Shown: piece after piece, positions 46,161 through 57,899 of the stretch
Layout of the letters: each line of letters opens with the position of its first letter
Numbering within the stretch: position 1 is the first letter of the stretch
From: Marsupella aquatica
Lineage: Eukaryota > Marchantiophyta
DNA length: 64,000 bases
Assembly: GCA_973895155.1 (NCBI GenBank)
Contig: OZ316892.1
Span: 22,320,001-22,384,000 of the forward strand
Reading direction: 5' to 3'
Notes under the pieces: generated by a model
Database searches by the model: none
What the model was told of the DNA's origin: nothing
The model's input: only the letters and a program-made list of their open reading frames with translations
Made by a program: the position numbers and the translations under genes

Positions 46161-49100
46161 CTAAAACAATCTCAGGGGCCTCTTGGACAACTGATCAAGT
46201 ACGAGGTGTGTAAGGGATGACAACTGACCATTCCTCAGGGTCGGGGGGTATGCTAGGTAGCAACACTGTTCAACCTGGTGAGGAAAGGCAAATGGGTCAG
46301 AAGTTGACCAATCTTGCCTGATAGTGCTAGATGCAGCGGTCTTCAACCTAGTGAAACCACACTCATCCTCAACCATTGTAGCATTGGCCCCTACTAGATT
46401 ACTCTTAAACCACCTACACTTGAAGAGAACTTCCTCCATCTCCGTATGTGAAGCATAGGTCACAGTCATGATCTCCTCAATTTTCCCATAATATGAGACC
46501 AAAGGTGTCACCACATTGCAGTCATGTCGACTACTTCGAAAGTCCTGTGTGAACTGAGATGTAACACCACAATCAAATGTCACAACCTTGGTGTCATCAA
46601 GTCTAGCAATCCGGAAGTGTCTGCCCTTTGACCACATGGCAGTTCTAGTAGACACCGTCAATAAGGGGCCATGAAGCAAAGTCTGAAGATGTGGAGACAC
46701 CTCAGGGTAGTGTGAAACTGATTCCCCCCTTTGTGCCATGAGTTCCAATTCCTCAACCTTTCTCCTCATGTATTCCACAAATGTAGGGAATATCCTTTGC
46801 CTCCGTGCTTGGCTCTTTCCAGACTCGTACACATCTCTCCATTTTTCTGCATGCTCACTATTACATAACATCATGGTGGTGATTTGTGATACCTCAGTAG
46901 GAGTCAACTGTCACTTCTTATGGGAACCGGTCAATCTATCATCATCTGGATCAATGACCTCCTCCCAAGCTCGAGGAGCTTTTGGGTCAATAGTAGAGAT
47001 GATGTTTGTCATGTAAAACATGGATTCTGCTGCAAGATGTCCCTCAGCTATGCTGCCTTCAATCCTAGCCCGGTTCCTCACATGCCATTTAAGCACTCCC
47101 ATATAACGCTCCACCCAATACATCCACCGACAATGCACCGGACCTGCCAACGCAACCTCAGGAACTAGGTGCACTAGCAAGTGAATCTGACAGTCAAAGA
47201 AAGAAGGGGGTAATGCCCTTTCCAAGTGACATAGAACCTCAGCACCAAAGGTCTCCATGTGTGAGATCTCTTCCTCCTTCACAGTCTTACCACATATCCA
47301 TCTCAACAATTTTCCCAATGACCAGATGCATGTTGAAGCTCTGGGGTACCCAATCCAATAATAGCTACTGGAATTATGTGTTGCAACAAGCGATGCCAAT
47401 CATGCGTCTTCAAATAGCTTGGCCAATTTTTCAGGTCATCCTCCCCAAATGCCTTACGAAGGTTGGCACCATAGTTTGTGGGAAATCTCATGGCCCCAAT
47501 GCGTCTACGAAACTCCTGCCTCTCTGGTTTGGATAATACCCAAGGCACGGATGGTTGTACTAATCGTCCCCTTGCATCTTTGTATGGCCAAACCTCAGGA
47601 TGCATGTCTTGCTCCACACAAGCCTCCCTCCAATTGACACCCTTTTCCCCATAAAGGTGTTTGATAAGGAATTTTCCAATGTTACCCTCAATGTGCATGG
47701 GATCCAACAAATGGTTTATCTTCATCTCACTCCAATATGGCAATTGATTCAATGCACTCAAAAATACCATCCCACATCTGTTATATTGGAGAGGGTCACC
47801 TGGGTTTGATACTCTCTCCCAAACATCCCTCCAATATGCAGGTCCTTTGGGGTTTGGTTTTGGACAATCATCATCAGCTCCATTCCAAGGGTCAAGGAAG
47901 TACAATGGGTCCTTTCTATATGGATGATCAGCAGCCAAATACTTGGTATGATGGAGATAAATACATTTTTTGCATGCCTTAGAGTACCTTGAAACATCAT
48001 CAAGGTCTGGGCCACAACTTGGACAAGCCTTGAAGCCCTTTGTTTGGAGTCCAGAGAAATATCCAAAGCCTACACCATAGCCAAAAAAAAAAAAAGTTAT
48101 AAAATATTACCAATTACATGCATGGTTAATCAATCATAGGAAAGACTTTCAATTTTAATTGGATAGGTGTGCACTATCTATATAAAGCACTTTGTTTGGA
48201 GACCTGAAACATATCCTAAGTCTAGGGCCCGCACCTATCAAGCCATCCATACTTCTAAGTAATGCAATCTTCAGGTATAATACTTCCGATACAACATCCG
48301 ACTCTATACTCATTGTACCCCTCCTCCAACAATCGGAGCCCTTGTACTTCAAAGGCTAAGATTGTTGTCTTCTTATTTGGCTCACTATGGAAAATTCAGA
48401 TTAAACACGAATCGGACCCCTCCAAAAGTCCGATTCTAAAGGAATTGGAAGTCCTTCTAGAATGGGGACTTGTGCTTTCAGTTACAAAATCCATTTTTTT
48501 AGTCACAATGAGTGAGACCCCTTTTAAGTAAATCAGACCGTGCCCAAGACACCCATAGTATGCTTACTTAGGTTTGGCAACAAGGTTTTAATTAAGTGAC
48601 AGCAAAGCCTAGCTCTTTAAAACATAATTTAGGATAAAATAAAGATAACCATACCCATTGTTTTGGTACACATGACCCAAAATTAAGCATTATCATACCC
48701 TTTAGCCCTTACTAAAGTCAGGAATTGTACCTGGATAATCATGCATTGTCCACAAAACAATTGCTTTGAGAATAAACTCCCGAGGTAGACCGTTGGTTTT
48801 AATCCAATTGTCATAGGCTGCAACCCCACACCACAACTCCTCCAACTCCTCTATCAACGGTGCCAAGTAGATACTCATGTCTGATGGTTGTTTAGGGCCT
48901 GGGATAATCATGGAGAGTATCAAATGTCCCTTCTTCATGGAGAGCCATGGTGGAATGTTGTAGTTCATTAAAACTACTGGCCACACTGAATAAGGTTGCG
49001 CCTTGCCTGCAATATTGAATGGACTGATGCCATCTGTGGCCAAACCAAGTCGAACATTTCGAGGGTCTCCTCCAAACTCTGGCCATTTTTGTTCTACAAA

Positions 49101-49814
49101 CTTATTTGCCGGTGAGTCCACTACCATGCGCATGATACCCTCCTCTGACCTATGGCTTGCATGCCAAACTTGATACTCTGCTAAATCAGAGCAACGGTAT
49201 GTGTGAAGCAATCGAGGTATGAGGGGGAAATACCTCATTGCTTTCTGGGGCACCTTCTCAGTGGCCATATTTGACTTGTACCTAGGTGTCTCACACTCTG
49301 GGCATGTAGTGCAATGTGCATATTCTTTCCGATAAAGAATACAATCATTCGGGCAAGCATGGATGATTTCATATTTCATTCCAATGGAACGAAGGATCTT
49401 CTTTGCCTCCTTCCATGATGATGGCAGAGTATTTCCCTCAGGTAGAATAAGATCACATTGCATGGATCGAAGAAGAGAATCAATCATGATGTTGCTCACA
49501 TTAAACTTTGATTGCAAGTTCAACAACTCCAATATGGTGGAAAGTTGGGAAAGTCTTGCTCCCTCATATATCCGAGTTGTTGCATGCTGCTTAGCTGCCT
49601 CCCAAAGCTTTTCGTGTGGATGATCTTGTCGAGGTTGCACATGTCCTCCTTCGTATTCCATATCGTTATCCGCAAAATAATTGAGTGTGACTTCATCCAT
49701 TGCACGTTCCTCATCCATCTGGACAGAAGCCTCTGTTCGGGGTAAGTCATCTTGTTCCTCATCGGAGTCTGAGAATGCTTCTTGTCTCCAAGCTTCTCTT
49801 TGTAATTCCCTCAT
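46161..49814 (-). pseudogene. TNP2-like CACTA transposase, broken
   Basis: The first visible exon (49,814-48,731) carries CPNDCILYRKEY, CPECETPRY, the FPLIPRLLHTYR block, DPRNVRLGLATDGISPFN and YNIPPWLSMKKG, all hallmarks of the TNP2 transposase family. The intron 48,730-48,070 (GT-AG) joins TMHDYPG to FGYFSGLQTKG. The exon from 48,069 continues with the LDPMHIEGN block. Near 47,320-47,350 the frame must shift to continue into DUF4218-like sequence (LPPSFFDCQIHLLVHLV, EGSIAEGH). At 46,911-46,913 an in-frame TGA separates it from a DUF4216-like part (YYGKIEEIMTVTYA, DPFAFPHQVEQCCYL) that ends at 46,161. A further upstream exon is likely, because an acceptor-like CCAG lies just before FCQPDPSVLPTRM. 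One frameshift plus one stop argue that this copy makes no full transposase, unless they are sequence errors. Confidence 0.85.
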
Positions 49815-50055
49815 GCGTGTAGGTAATACAGAAGGATCTGGTTGGCAAAACTGGTATGAACAACAAAAAAAACATATATATGGGTCATGTTTAGTAAGGC
49901 ATTACATGATATGATTGGAGTCAAATGTTGATACAAATTTTTCCAAGGATATATGGACAATTATTCATTGAAAAACATTGTTCAAATGCCCAAAAATTGG
50001 AAGCAATACAGGTACAAGTCTACACTAATTAAAGTGACAACAGGGTCAAAACTCA

Positions 50056-50058
<3 letters not shown>

Positions 50059-50138
<80 letters not shown>
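50059..50138. repeat. (CT)n(AT)n microsatellite
   Basis: About 20 CT units are followed by about 19 AT units just downstream of the SET gene stop, between it and the TNP2 exon. Its length may vary between individuals. Confidence 0.95.
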
Positions 50139-50140
<2 letters not shown>

Positions 50141-50148
50141 GGCAATTT

Positions 50149-51293
50149 CTACATGGGTGTCCAGTCATAATCACAAAATAGCTCCTCTCCGGCTCTAATT
50201 GGTCGAATAGCCACGGTCATAATGTGATCATCTACACATTTGCCATTAAAGGGTGGTGGTGGATTTCCATCTACTGTAACCCACTCTACATTTGGAATCT
50301 TTTTTGGCTTAGTCCCTTTGGTACTATTAATGTACCCAGCTATGTTAGGAAATCGAACTGGATCACCATCAATGGTGCGAGTGTGCTCCTTCCTGTTGTG
50401 ACTTCCGGGCCAACAATCCATATCAAGTTGGTACACTTTCCAAGATGGGTGTTGGAGCACAAGCAACTTCCATGCCTTTGATGTATAAACTGGTCCAACA
50501 TAAGGAAATAGTCCGGGGGCATATTGCATATCACTCCCTAGATTGTTGGGGACATGAATGTCCTCACATGCAAACAATCCATAGCCAAGGCCAATTCCAA
50601 GGGTATTGTCTCTAACTATCCAGCGTCGGCCCCCAAGAACTATCTCCTCCTTGACCGGAATTGTAGGAGGGAAACAAAATACTGATGGAGCCCAAGTTTT
50701 CAAGACCTTAGCCGCTTTTCCAGTGACCAATGCCTTCCCTAGTCTACCGTCCACCTCAATACAATCAACATCATCACAAACCAAGGGTGTTCTCCTACTC
50801 CAATGGCGAGGCGGTCTGGGTGGGTGAAGAGGGAGTGGGCATGACTCTGATGGTAGTGCTGCAGTGACTTCTCTCACCACTTTTGCTACCACACCAAGAA
50901 GATCCTCCATTGAATACTCCAATGATGGTTTACGCACAACCTATATAATTGAGGAAAAACAGTCGGGCATGTGAAAGTGAAAATACACAAACCTTCATCA
51001 TATCCATGTATATAGCACCTAACATACTACCAAAACATCTTATACACAAGTTACAATGTAAATGTATTCTATACCTGTTGGGAAGAGGATGCTCCTGGAA
51101 ACTGCCCCTGGTGGCGGCCCCAATTCTGGATATGCTCATCTGCCTTCCATCCATGTTGTCGAACCATCCCCACACATTTAGTGCACCAACACATCACCTT
51201 CTCGGGTTGAACAATAGGATGTGGCACATTGTGCTCATCCTCAGATTGTGATGATGACTCGGTATCATCCTCTGTACTAGAGGAAGTAGACAT
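50149..51293 (-). CDS. SET-domain protein carried by the CACTA element (about 336 aa)
   Basis: Exon 1 is 51,293-51,075 (73 aa; Ser/Glu-rich start, then CWCTKCVG.VRQHGWKADEH, a zinc-knuckle-like transposase-associated motif). The intron is 51,074-50,941 (GT-AG, phase 0), and exon 2 runs 50,940-50,149. Exon 2 shows a SET-like fold in order: GLGYGLFACEDI near the start of the domain, GYINSTKG...IPNVEW where classical SET domains have the RFINHS..PN motif, and AIRPIRAGEELFCDYDW, the conserved GEEL..DY end. SET proteins usually methylate lysine on histones or other proteins with S-adenosylmethionine. The usual His after Asn is Ser here, so activity is uncertain. It lies upstream of TNP2 in the same orientation. 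Exon 1 might also splice to TNP2, as alternative splicing does in En/Spm. Confidence 0.7.
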
Positions 51294-52949
51294 GTTGTCA
51301 ACCTACAAGATGGCAAAAGTGTGATAAGAAATACACTCTTTCCCAAAGAGCCTCCATTAAAATTCATTTTCAACTGTTATATGGACCCATGAACATATTC
51401 ACAAATTAACATGTTGTAATTTTTATTAAAAGATTTTTAGAATTTTAAAAAGAGGAGTTGCAGACCCATGAACAACCCCCACCCATGAAAATAGTTGCAA
51501 GCTAGGTATTGGCTTGGCCATATATATACTACTATTCTTAGAAAAGTGTTTGGAATGCCCTTAATTTATTACCTGTTGGACACCCAGACTCAACAGTGCC
51601 TATAGGTCTCCAAGAGAATCTGAAGGTTGAGGATGGAACCTGGATTATTTAGAATACCATTATATTGGGGGTTAGTCAAACCATGCCAAGTTTGATAGTA
51701 ACCATTTCATTTTATAAGTAAACTTGCACAATTTAATAAAAAACAAGACAGTATTCATGGCTAGAGAAATAATCCAAGGTAAGTACCTCTCAGATGTTTG
51801 GGCTGTCACTGTGCATATATTGCATTTAGAACAGGTACCCCTTCCGCTCACCCCAAAACACATGCACCATGTTTGTTGCCCTTGCCCATATTCTACATTC
51901 CAGTAACATAAATGCCCACAACCTTTAATATCTACTTAACTGTAGTTCTAGCTACTTTATAGAACCCTAAGAAATGCAACACAAGTTACAGTAGACAAAG
52001 AAACATAATAAACATTTTGGTTGCACAAAGTAACAGGGTTATATAGTTTATTAGCTTAGTACCTCTCACATACGATGGCTCTCCCAATGCTTACTGCATT
52101 AAGAACCGGTACCCCAGGTTGTCCTCACACTGAGCAGACAATCCTAAGCTGTAAGCCAACCATGGTCTACACTGTAATTAGAATGACCCTAGGTATATAA
52201 AACTTTCAAGATGGGAAATAACCATTAATAAGTTCATGTCATACGCCCGGTCATACGCTTGGGAGGGTGGGGAAAGGTACCTCTTAAATATTTGGGGCTA
52301 TGCACTAATTTGATATATCTCCCCTCAAATAGCCAAACTTACGCATCCCCCAATAAGTATCTAAAAATTTCAAAACAAAAAAACAAAAACAAAAAACAAA
52401 CACACAAGTTCCGCAATACTTTGCCGCAAACTTATTTTGGACCTGCATTGAGTTTCAAGCACCTTAGTAAAAACAAAGTCTCACCCATAAAATACCTATG
52501 ATGCTTTCACATGGTCCCTACTACCTCCATTAACAAAAAAAGAGCCTAAATGCGTAAGGGGGAATACTCTAATTTGGTCAACAAACCGGTCCAATTCTTG
52601 TAGAATTGGAACTATCTTGGTCCAATTGCACACAAATTGGACCATCTCTTTAGGGTTCCAATTATGGTTTCGATTCAAGTATAATTGGAAGTTCCGATTC
52701 TGTTTGAATTTGTTTGGGATCCCAGCGGGGGTATTAGCGCTTTCTTGGGCCTTTTTCTTCCTTCCGTTCATGGCATTGTTAGTTGAAGAGGATAGACGTC
52801 GGACAAGGAATCGGATTAGGGCTCACAGCTACTACTCTTAGCTTTCTCAAGAGATTTCAATGGAGAGATTATAGCGAGGGATTGCAGGAAAGGATCGAAG
52901 ATAGAGGACGGGATTGCAAGGGAACGAAGCAAGCACTAGCTACATAACC
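51294..52949. promoter_or_regulatory. Central divergent control region of the CACTA element
   Basis: The minus-strand SET/TNP2 genes and the plus-strand coiled-coil gene start on either side of this 1.65-kb region, so it should hold both promoters. It contains TCCAATT/AATTGGA motifs at 52,586-52,690 like those of the subterminal regions. No convincing TATA box was singled out. The short frames here show no domain. Confidence 0.4.
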
Positions 52950-55530
52950 ATGGTGCAAGAGATAGGAGAGGGGTCGGCAGGAAGAGAAGGGATTCCCGAA
53001 GGGAACACAGAGAGCACAAGAAGAGAAGGGATCACAGAGAGCTTGCTGTCCACGTTGACTGCAAAATTCAATGTTGGTGAGGGCGAGGCTGCTGGCTTGG
53101 CCACTTTTATATCTTCCCTATTGGAGAAGGGCTGCTTGGATTCAGTTTCTTTAGCTAGAAAAGCATTCGAGGAGGAGCAAGCCAAGAAAGATGAGGAGAG
53201 GAAGAAGAAAAAGGAGGAGAGGAGGAATCGAGCTATAGTCCCCCTTGATTCTCTGTCACCAGGAGCCCGGGAGAAGGAGCTGAAACACAAACACAAAGAG
53301 GGATTGAAGAAGGCACGGGAGGAGGAGAGAGAACGAGAGAGAAGAAGGAGATCAATGCCTTTCATAGATTTGAGTAAGAGACTGACGGTTGAGCCCTCAT
53401 CATACTATCTATTCAAGTCAAACTTACGGCAAGTAGTAAAAGCCAATTTTCAGCTGCATGAGCTTTGGTCTATTGCAGCGGATGGCACTAGAAGGAGCGA
53501 AGAAGAGAGAAATAGGATCATTGCTCAGGTCCAGGACAGATTTTGCAATGGAACTGCCATCCCAGCTACATACATTTCCAATGCAATTTCAAAGAGCTTG
53601 ATTGATAAGCAAAATCATCAAAGGACCATGATTCGAGAGTACCTTCAAACTCCCAAAAGGCGAATTGAGACTGCAGACGAGATCCACAGGGCAGGCTGTC
53701 CTACCAGTGGCACCATTGACCAGGGATGTTGGGACAATATGATTGTGGAGGAGCTGCAGATGAGAGCATGGATCAATATAAGGAGACTTAAGTCAGAAAT
53801 TGAGGCATTGCAAGCTAAAGAACCACCACAACCAGAACTGTTGAGCATTGCAATCGGAAAGAAGGCCATGTGTGAGAGGATTGCAGCAAAACTTGGGGAT
53901 CCTCCTAAGGCATTGCAACTTGGCGTGATCAGGGCAGAGAAACGAGGCAAAGTACCCACACACAAGCTTGGACAGGGAGGTACCAAGAAATTACAAGCCG
54001 AATTTGTAAGCCTCCTCCTCCTCCTCTCGCATGCAGTCTAAAGAGCTTTGTTGCAGGAAGCCTGTCTTCAATGCATGCAGTAGTGCTATGACCGTTGAAA
54101 ACGTTCAGCCTGGACTTGTATTTTTTAAGTTCCATGGTCCAATTTCCTTCCAATTTTTCCCGTATCGTAAGTAGAATTGGAAGCAAAGGGTTTGCGCTTT
54201 AGTGCCGGAAAGCTTCCAATTGTGGTCCAATTAGACCCGCATCGGAATCATCGGAATGCTTTTACTATTGGATTATTGAAAACATTTTAGGGCGTGGTTT
54301 GGGTTACATTGTGTTAATTTGTGGGTGTTAGGTACTTCGAAAGGGCCGGACAACATCAAGTGCTGAGCTTGATGAGGGTGTTGAGCATGGGGCAAAAGCT
54401 CTTTTTGACCGTTTGAATATGGAGGTCAGAGAGGTATGTGCACTTTAAGTTACCCGTTTTAATATGTTTCCCTTCATTTGTTATGATGTTTGACTTGGGT
54501 AGAAGGAGGTTTTGGCATTTGTACATAGGTAGGCCTTGGGGAATCACTCGTTGGATTATTAGAACGGGGTGCAAACAAATGAACGTTATTTTTAATCTTG
54601 TTAGAGTAATAATTATAATCAAAAACTTATACTAAAGGCATTTAAAAATCCAATTTTGGTAAAAAAAATTAGTTTTTATGTTCATGAAGGTATTTAAGAA
54701 TTGTCAAAGTCATGTTATAAATGGTACAAGGGTATATTTAATTGAATTTATTTTTAAATTTATTTTTTCAAATTCCATTGGTTTGTTCTCACGTGTTTTA
54801 GGGGTTTTACTCTAAGTGATTCCCCAGGGTAGGTAGGTAGGAGTGGAATTGATGATTTGTGCTAGGGCTTTAATGATGCATGCATGTAATTAATCACTTT
54901 TAGTTGGAAATTGTTGGAAATTGTAGCTATATGTAGTGTTGCATACTTTTTGTCAATTTGTTGTTTTTTGTTCATTTGTTTGGAGTGTCATGGGGGGATT
55001 TGTAAGTATAATTTTAATTGTGGCCTCAGTCTCTAGTATATCCACTATCTTCACATTATACATATCTTAACTCAAACATTATTTGTGAAATATAGCAGAT
55101 TGATGAGTCAGACTCAGAGGCTGGTAGTGGCGATGATGATGATGCAGATGGCACAGAAGAAGCCAAACATATGGAGGGGTCTCATTTAGTAGAGGGTGGG
55201 GGCAGTGGTACTAGGAGACTATCCTCCAGGGGTAGCACTAGGGGACTAGCCTCACGGGCTAGTGGTGGGGGGTCGGCTGCCTCAAGGGGCAGCACAGGGG
55301 CACCAGCCTCAGGGGGTAGCAATTGGAGATTGAGCACCGGCGGCGCTACTGGGGAACCACCCGTGAGGGATGCACCCTTGGGGTCACCGAGTCCTGCACC
55401 TAGAGCCACACCAAGGAGGAGGAGTGCTCGCACAGGGACAGCAGTTGGCCAGAGTCCTCCAGTGACTGCTCGGTCATTAGCCCAGGAATTCACCACACGA
55501 CCTGCTCAGCGACGGTCTACACGACATTAG
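52950..55530 (+). CDS. CACTA accessory protein, coiled-coil and Ser/Gly/Arg-rich (about 529 aa, 3 exons)
   Basis: Exon 1 is 52,950-54,005, exon 2 54,332-54,433 and exon 3 55,099-55,530. Both introns are GT-AG and phase 0, and all exons stay open. ATG 52,950 is the first in-frame Met; an out-of-frame ATG at 52,860 ends after four codons. The N-terminal part is acidic, then a K/E/R-rich helix (residues about 70-140, EERKKKKEERRNRA and REEERERERRRR) follows. The middle part (about 140-350) has conserved-looking WSIAADGTRRSEEERNRI and CWDNMIVEELQMRAW. The C-terminus is acidic (DESDSEAGSGDDDD) followed by a Ser/Gly/Arg-rich tail. Its place in the element and its basic coiled coil suggest a TNPA-like DNA-binding partner of the transposase. 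I do not recognise a named domain. Unlike TNP2 it has no visible break. Confidence 0.65.
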
Positions 55531-55779
55531 CTTTTAGGCTTAGTTTAAGGACCATAAGTTTAGGGTAGCCTGGCCTAGGTACCAAAAGTTTAGTGTTTGG
55601 GTTGGATGAGCATGCTATTTTGAATCATTAATGGAGAAACTTCAGGGTTTACTATGCTCCTTCTATGCTCGGGGTATGTTTCCCCATTTTGTATATATGC
55701 TATTAGCTCTCCATATATTGACTACCCACTTTTTTGGTGTAATTGTAATAGCCTCCATGACCCCTAATTACCAATAGAA

Positions 55780-56325
55780 GAGAATCCTCAATATCTGTCA
55801 CAATCCAACCAAAAGGGAATCGAAAATTGTCTTCCGACATAAATGGAGTTGCAACCTCACTTCCAATTCCCCTTAAATGGAAACCCACTTTCCGATGTGC
55901 TTACAATTGGAAACCATTGTCCGACTTTAAATGGCATGCAAACTAAGTTCCGATTTATCTCAAATTGGAAAATACTTTCCAATGGTTTTAACATGGATAA
56001 CTAATGTACGATTCAACGCGTATTGAGAATCATTTTCCAATTCTATGGCAATCGCAACAAAGATCCCAATTGTAGAGTGCTTGGAGATGGTTTATCCATT
56101 TTACAATGATCGGACAATTCGTTGCCATTCCTTACAAATTGCACATTGTCTCCGATATGGTTTTAATTGGAAATGTCCGATCTTGGTCCGATCACGCTAT
56201 TCTGATAGTTTTAGCATTGGACAATGCAATTCGACTAATATCGGACCACCGGGAAAATCCGCCAAAATCCGCTGAAGGGGTCCGATTGGGGGATAATCGG
56301 TCTAGAGGGTGATTCTGTACTAGTG
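55780..56325. repeat. Right subterminal repeats of the CACTA element
   Basis: AATTGGAA, TTCCGAT, TCCGATT and GATCGGA motifs recur about every 20-40 bp in both orientations up to the TGTACTAGTG terminus. Frames such as 56,045-56,275 are repeat artefacts. Confidence 0.75.
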
Positions 56326-56328
56326 CTA

Positions 56329-56400
56329 CAAGGATTCAATCCATAAGTCTGTGGAATTCAGCCGGAGCATTCTTTAACCCAAATGGTAAGAACTATTCAT
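56329..56400 (-). pseudogene. Ty3/gypsy RT relic, upstream half
   Basis: On the minus strand the translation reads LPFGLKNAPAEFHRLMD, a stop, then ILV, the segment that precedes the YIDD palm motif in Ty3/gypsy reverse transcriptases. The CACTA insertion separates it from 43,828-44,397. I see no clear RT sequence beyond 56,400. Confidence 0.75.
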
Positions 56401-57062
56401 GATACAAATAATCCTTGGGCCATACAAATCAGTTCCCCATAATGATGTCTTGGACCAGTTAAAATGCCTAGTTGAATTGAAGAGTTTTCTTTTTCACTTT
56501 GGGTTAAGTTTTTTCCCAAAGAGAAAAGAAAACTCCTCTCTCATAGCAAAAGGCCAAAAAATCTGTAGACATCCAGATTTAGACATCATCAGTCCCCTGC
56601 CTAAAGGGAAATAGTCCCTTAGGTAAAATTGACAGAGCCTCAGCATTCATGTGTAGACAAAAAAAATTCATTCCAGCATACGTTACATCCCACCCCTTCC
56701 TGCTTGCCAGCTTAGATTGCAGGCTATAGATATATATGACACGTCAAGATATGTACCATTACTTCATCATATTACCAGAGTGGTACATCTTTATTTCTTA
56801 TTTTTCCCTCATTTCTAGGTTTCCGTCGTTCTCGGTTCTCCCTATTCTTTAGTTGTTTAGGGTTTTGGACCTTGCTGGACAGTTGGATCCTTTTTCTTCT
56901 AACTGCTGTACATCACTTATTCCCGATACAAACGGCTGAGATCACTCTACGTCATTGTTTACCTGGATGGAGCCGCCCTCAGTTTGCACTAGAGAGACCG
57001 CTTTGCCTGTCTGATCTGAAGACGCTTCTTGGCATTCACTGCAAGCTCCTGTCCTCCCCCTC

Positions 57063-57070
57063 TATAAAAG
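57063..57070 (+). promoter_or_regulatory. TATA box of the phytocyanin gene
   Basis: TATAAAAG lies 145 nt upstream of ATG 57,208. No ATG is placed in frame with the protein between them; one out-of-frame ATG (57,132) is followed after one codon by an in-phase... short frame that cannot extend the protein. Confidence 0.65.
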
Positions 57071-57207
57071 GGCCTCGATTCCCCCGCATTCTAAGCAATT
57101 CCGTTTTCTCTGGAGCCGGTGCGTTGAGTATATGAGCTTTGGCAAGTCCTCCTTTGCCCATCACTGTCTAGCTAGTGCGACACATATTAAGAAGTCCGAT
57201 CAGAACA

Positions 57208-57897
57208 ATGGCTCGCAATAGCTACGCAAACAGCACCGCAAGCACTGCGGTGCTGCTGTGTGTGATGGTAGTTATGTGTACCTCTGCAACAGCGGTGACG
57301 CTGGAGGTGGGCGGAGCAGTAGGCTGGACATTTCAGCGCTACGGACCCATCACCATCAGGCGTGGTGATGTCTTGGGTATGTGATTTCTCAACATCTTAG
57401 GTTACTGGAGTAGAAGGAACGCTTGTACTTTATTCCATATCCGTTTGCCCAGAGTTTGTCCAGAGTCAGTAGCTTTGGAAGCAGTACGCTAATTATAGAC
57501 GCCGAATTATTATCCGACTTTCAACTGGTTGTTTGGCAGTAAACGTAGAGTCCATTGATATGGCGTTTAGGCAAGAGTAGATCGACAAATTGCAGTGCAG
57601 TGACAAATGCATTCATTATTTCGCTGATATCGATAGAGAGACTTCTCTTTAGGGGCAAAATGAAATTGATATGTTTCTGTATGATCTACAGTCTTCAAGT
57701 ACAAACCTTTCCACTCCGTATTGGACGTCACCGAGGCGGATTACCTTTCTTGCAACACCTCGAGGCCACTTAAAGAGTACCTCTCCGGGTACGATCTCGT
57801 CCAGTTCAACACTCCGGGAAAGTACCACTTTATCTGTCGAACTCCCGGTCACTGCGGTGCTGGAATGAAGCTGCCTGTTACTGTCGCTTTCGAATAG
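57208..57897 (+). CDS. Phytocyanin (plantacyanin-like blue copper protein), 124 aa, 2 exons
   Basis: Exon 1 (57,208-57,376) encodes a signal peptide (MARNSYANSTAS, then a hydrophobic AVLLCVMVVMC core, cleaved around TAVT) and the start of the cupredoxin fold (VGGAVGWTF, RRGDVL). The intron 57,377-57,691 is GT-AG, phase 1, at the position typical of plant phytocyanins (inside GD.L.FKY). Exon 2 (57,692-57,897) carries FKYKPFHSV with the first copper His, YLSCNT with a disulphide Cys, and FICRTPGHCGAGMKL, which supplies the Cys, second His and Met ligands and the second disulphide Cys. All four ligands are present, and a Met axial ligand points to plantacyanin rather than stellacyanin. Such proteins are secreted or cell-wall electron carriers. 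No GPI tail is seen. Confidence 0.92.
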
Positions 57898-57899
57898 AG

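Larger units (their letters stand above)
44398..56325. mobile_element. Complete CACTA (En/Spm, TNP2-type) transposon, 11.9 kb
   Basis: The left terminus CACTAGTACA and right terminus TGTACTAGTG are inverse complements beginning with the canonical CACTA. The 3-bp target duplication CTA sits at 44,395-44,397 and 56,326-56,328. It inserted into a Ty3/gypsy RT coding region. Subterminal regions are packed with TCCGATT and AATTGGA motifs in both orientations. Minus-strand genes: TNP2 transposase (46.2-49.8 kb) and a SET-domain protein (50.1-51.3 kb). Plus-strand gene: three-exon coiled-coil protein (52.95-55.53 kb). A MITE sits inside at 44,980-45,275. The transposase is broken, so this copy is probably not autonomous. 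Confidence 0.9.
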
